From: Candidatus Woesearchaeota archaeon
GTDB lineage: Archaea > Nanobdellota > Nanobdellia > Woesearchaeales > GW2011-AR4
Direction: 5' to 3'
NCBI GenBank assembly: GCA_018303625.1
Contig: JAGVXV010000001.1
Location: 1-56,266, forward strand
Length of the DNA stretch: 56,266 nt
The translations under genes were made by a program, and so were the position numbers. Each line of letters opens with the position of its first letter. Within the stretch, counting starts at the first letter, position 1. The notes beneath the pieces are model-generated. The model did no database searches and was not told the origin of the DNA. It saw only the letters and a list, made by a program, of their open reading frames with translations. This document shows positions 56,101-56,266 of the stretch, one piece after another.

Positions 56101-56266
56101 TTAGCTGGCTAAAGCAAACAGGCCCTCGTAAAATGCATCAATATTATCGCCGTACTTTGCGCTTATCCCTATAACCCCGTACTGCGGGAAAGCTGCCTGT
56201 ACCCTCTTGACGCTTGCTTTCTTCAGATCAGTTTTATTCGCAACTATCAAAACAGGAATGTTTCTT
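56101..56266 (-). CDS. Era-like GTPase, C-terminal part (truncated by window edge)
   Basis: RNIPVLIVANKTDLKKASVKRVQAAFPQYGVIGISAKYGDNIDAFYEGLFALAS (NKTD G4 motif). Confidence 0.8.
   Translation of the reverse strand, partial: RNIPVLIVANKTDLKKASVKRVQAAFPQYGVIGISAKYGDNIDAFYEGLFALAS

Noticed and set aside
1-56266. CRISPR array accompanying the CARF protein
   Set aside because: No regularly spaced direct repeats were seen in the intergenic regions.

Overview
The window is a 56.3 kb piece of an archaeal genome, probably DPANN (Woesearchaeota/Pacearchaeota-like). This lineage call is inferred from FtsZ, SecE, Spt5, L11, TFE, D-aminoacyl-tRNA deacylase, TruD, EndoQ, archaeal TATA boxes and an intron-containing tRNA, alongside bacterial-type GAPDH, adenylate kinase and NrdR. 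Backbone functions include tRNA thiolation (PP-loop ATPase plus ubiquitin-like carrier), a SUF Fe-S operon with its own regulator, FKBP, FtsZ, SecE-Spt5, L11, a P-type ATPase, Elp3, PolX, GAPDH, adenylate kinase, DapA-like and YchF-like genes. The items most worth a second look are: (1) a decayed diversity-generating retroelement at 10.56-11.68 kb (target gene with an adenine-depleted C-terminal variable region, a hairpin, and an RT C-terminal relic); (2) an AT-rich accessory island at 16.4-23.1 kb with a CARF-wHTH + PD-(D/E)XK operon, a long operator-like palindrome, many orphan genes, and a coupled MazG-like / nuclease-like / RNase J-like operon next to a 19-codon relic of the MBL gene start; (3) a CMP kinase fused in frame to a RelB-type antitoxin tail, followed by a frameshifted RelE toxin; (4) a SUF operon in which the iscU/sufU 3' end and sufC 5' end are deleted into each other; (5) several intergenic structured elements, including two families whose stems covary between copies; (6) an intron-containing tRNA-Thr(UGU) with an atypical elbow. 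All family assignments come from reading motifs by eye. No database searches or folding programs were run.
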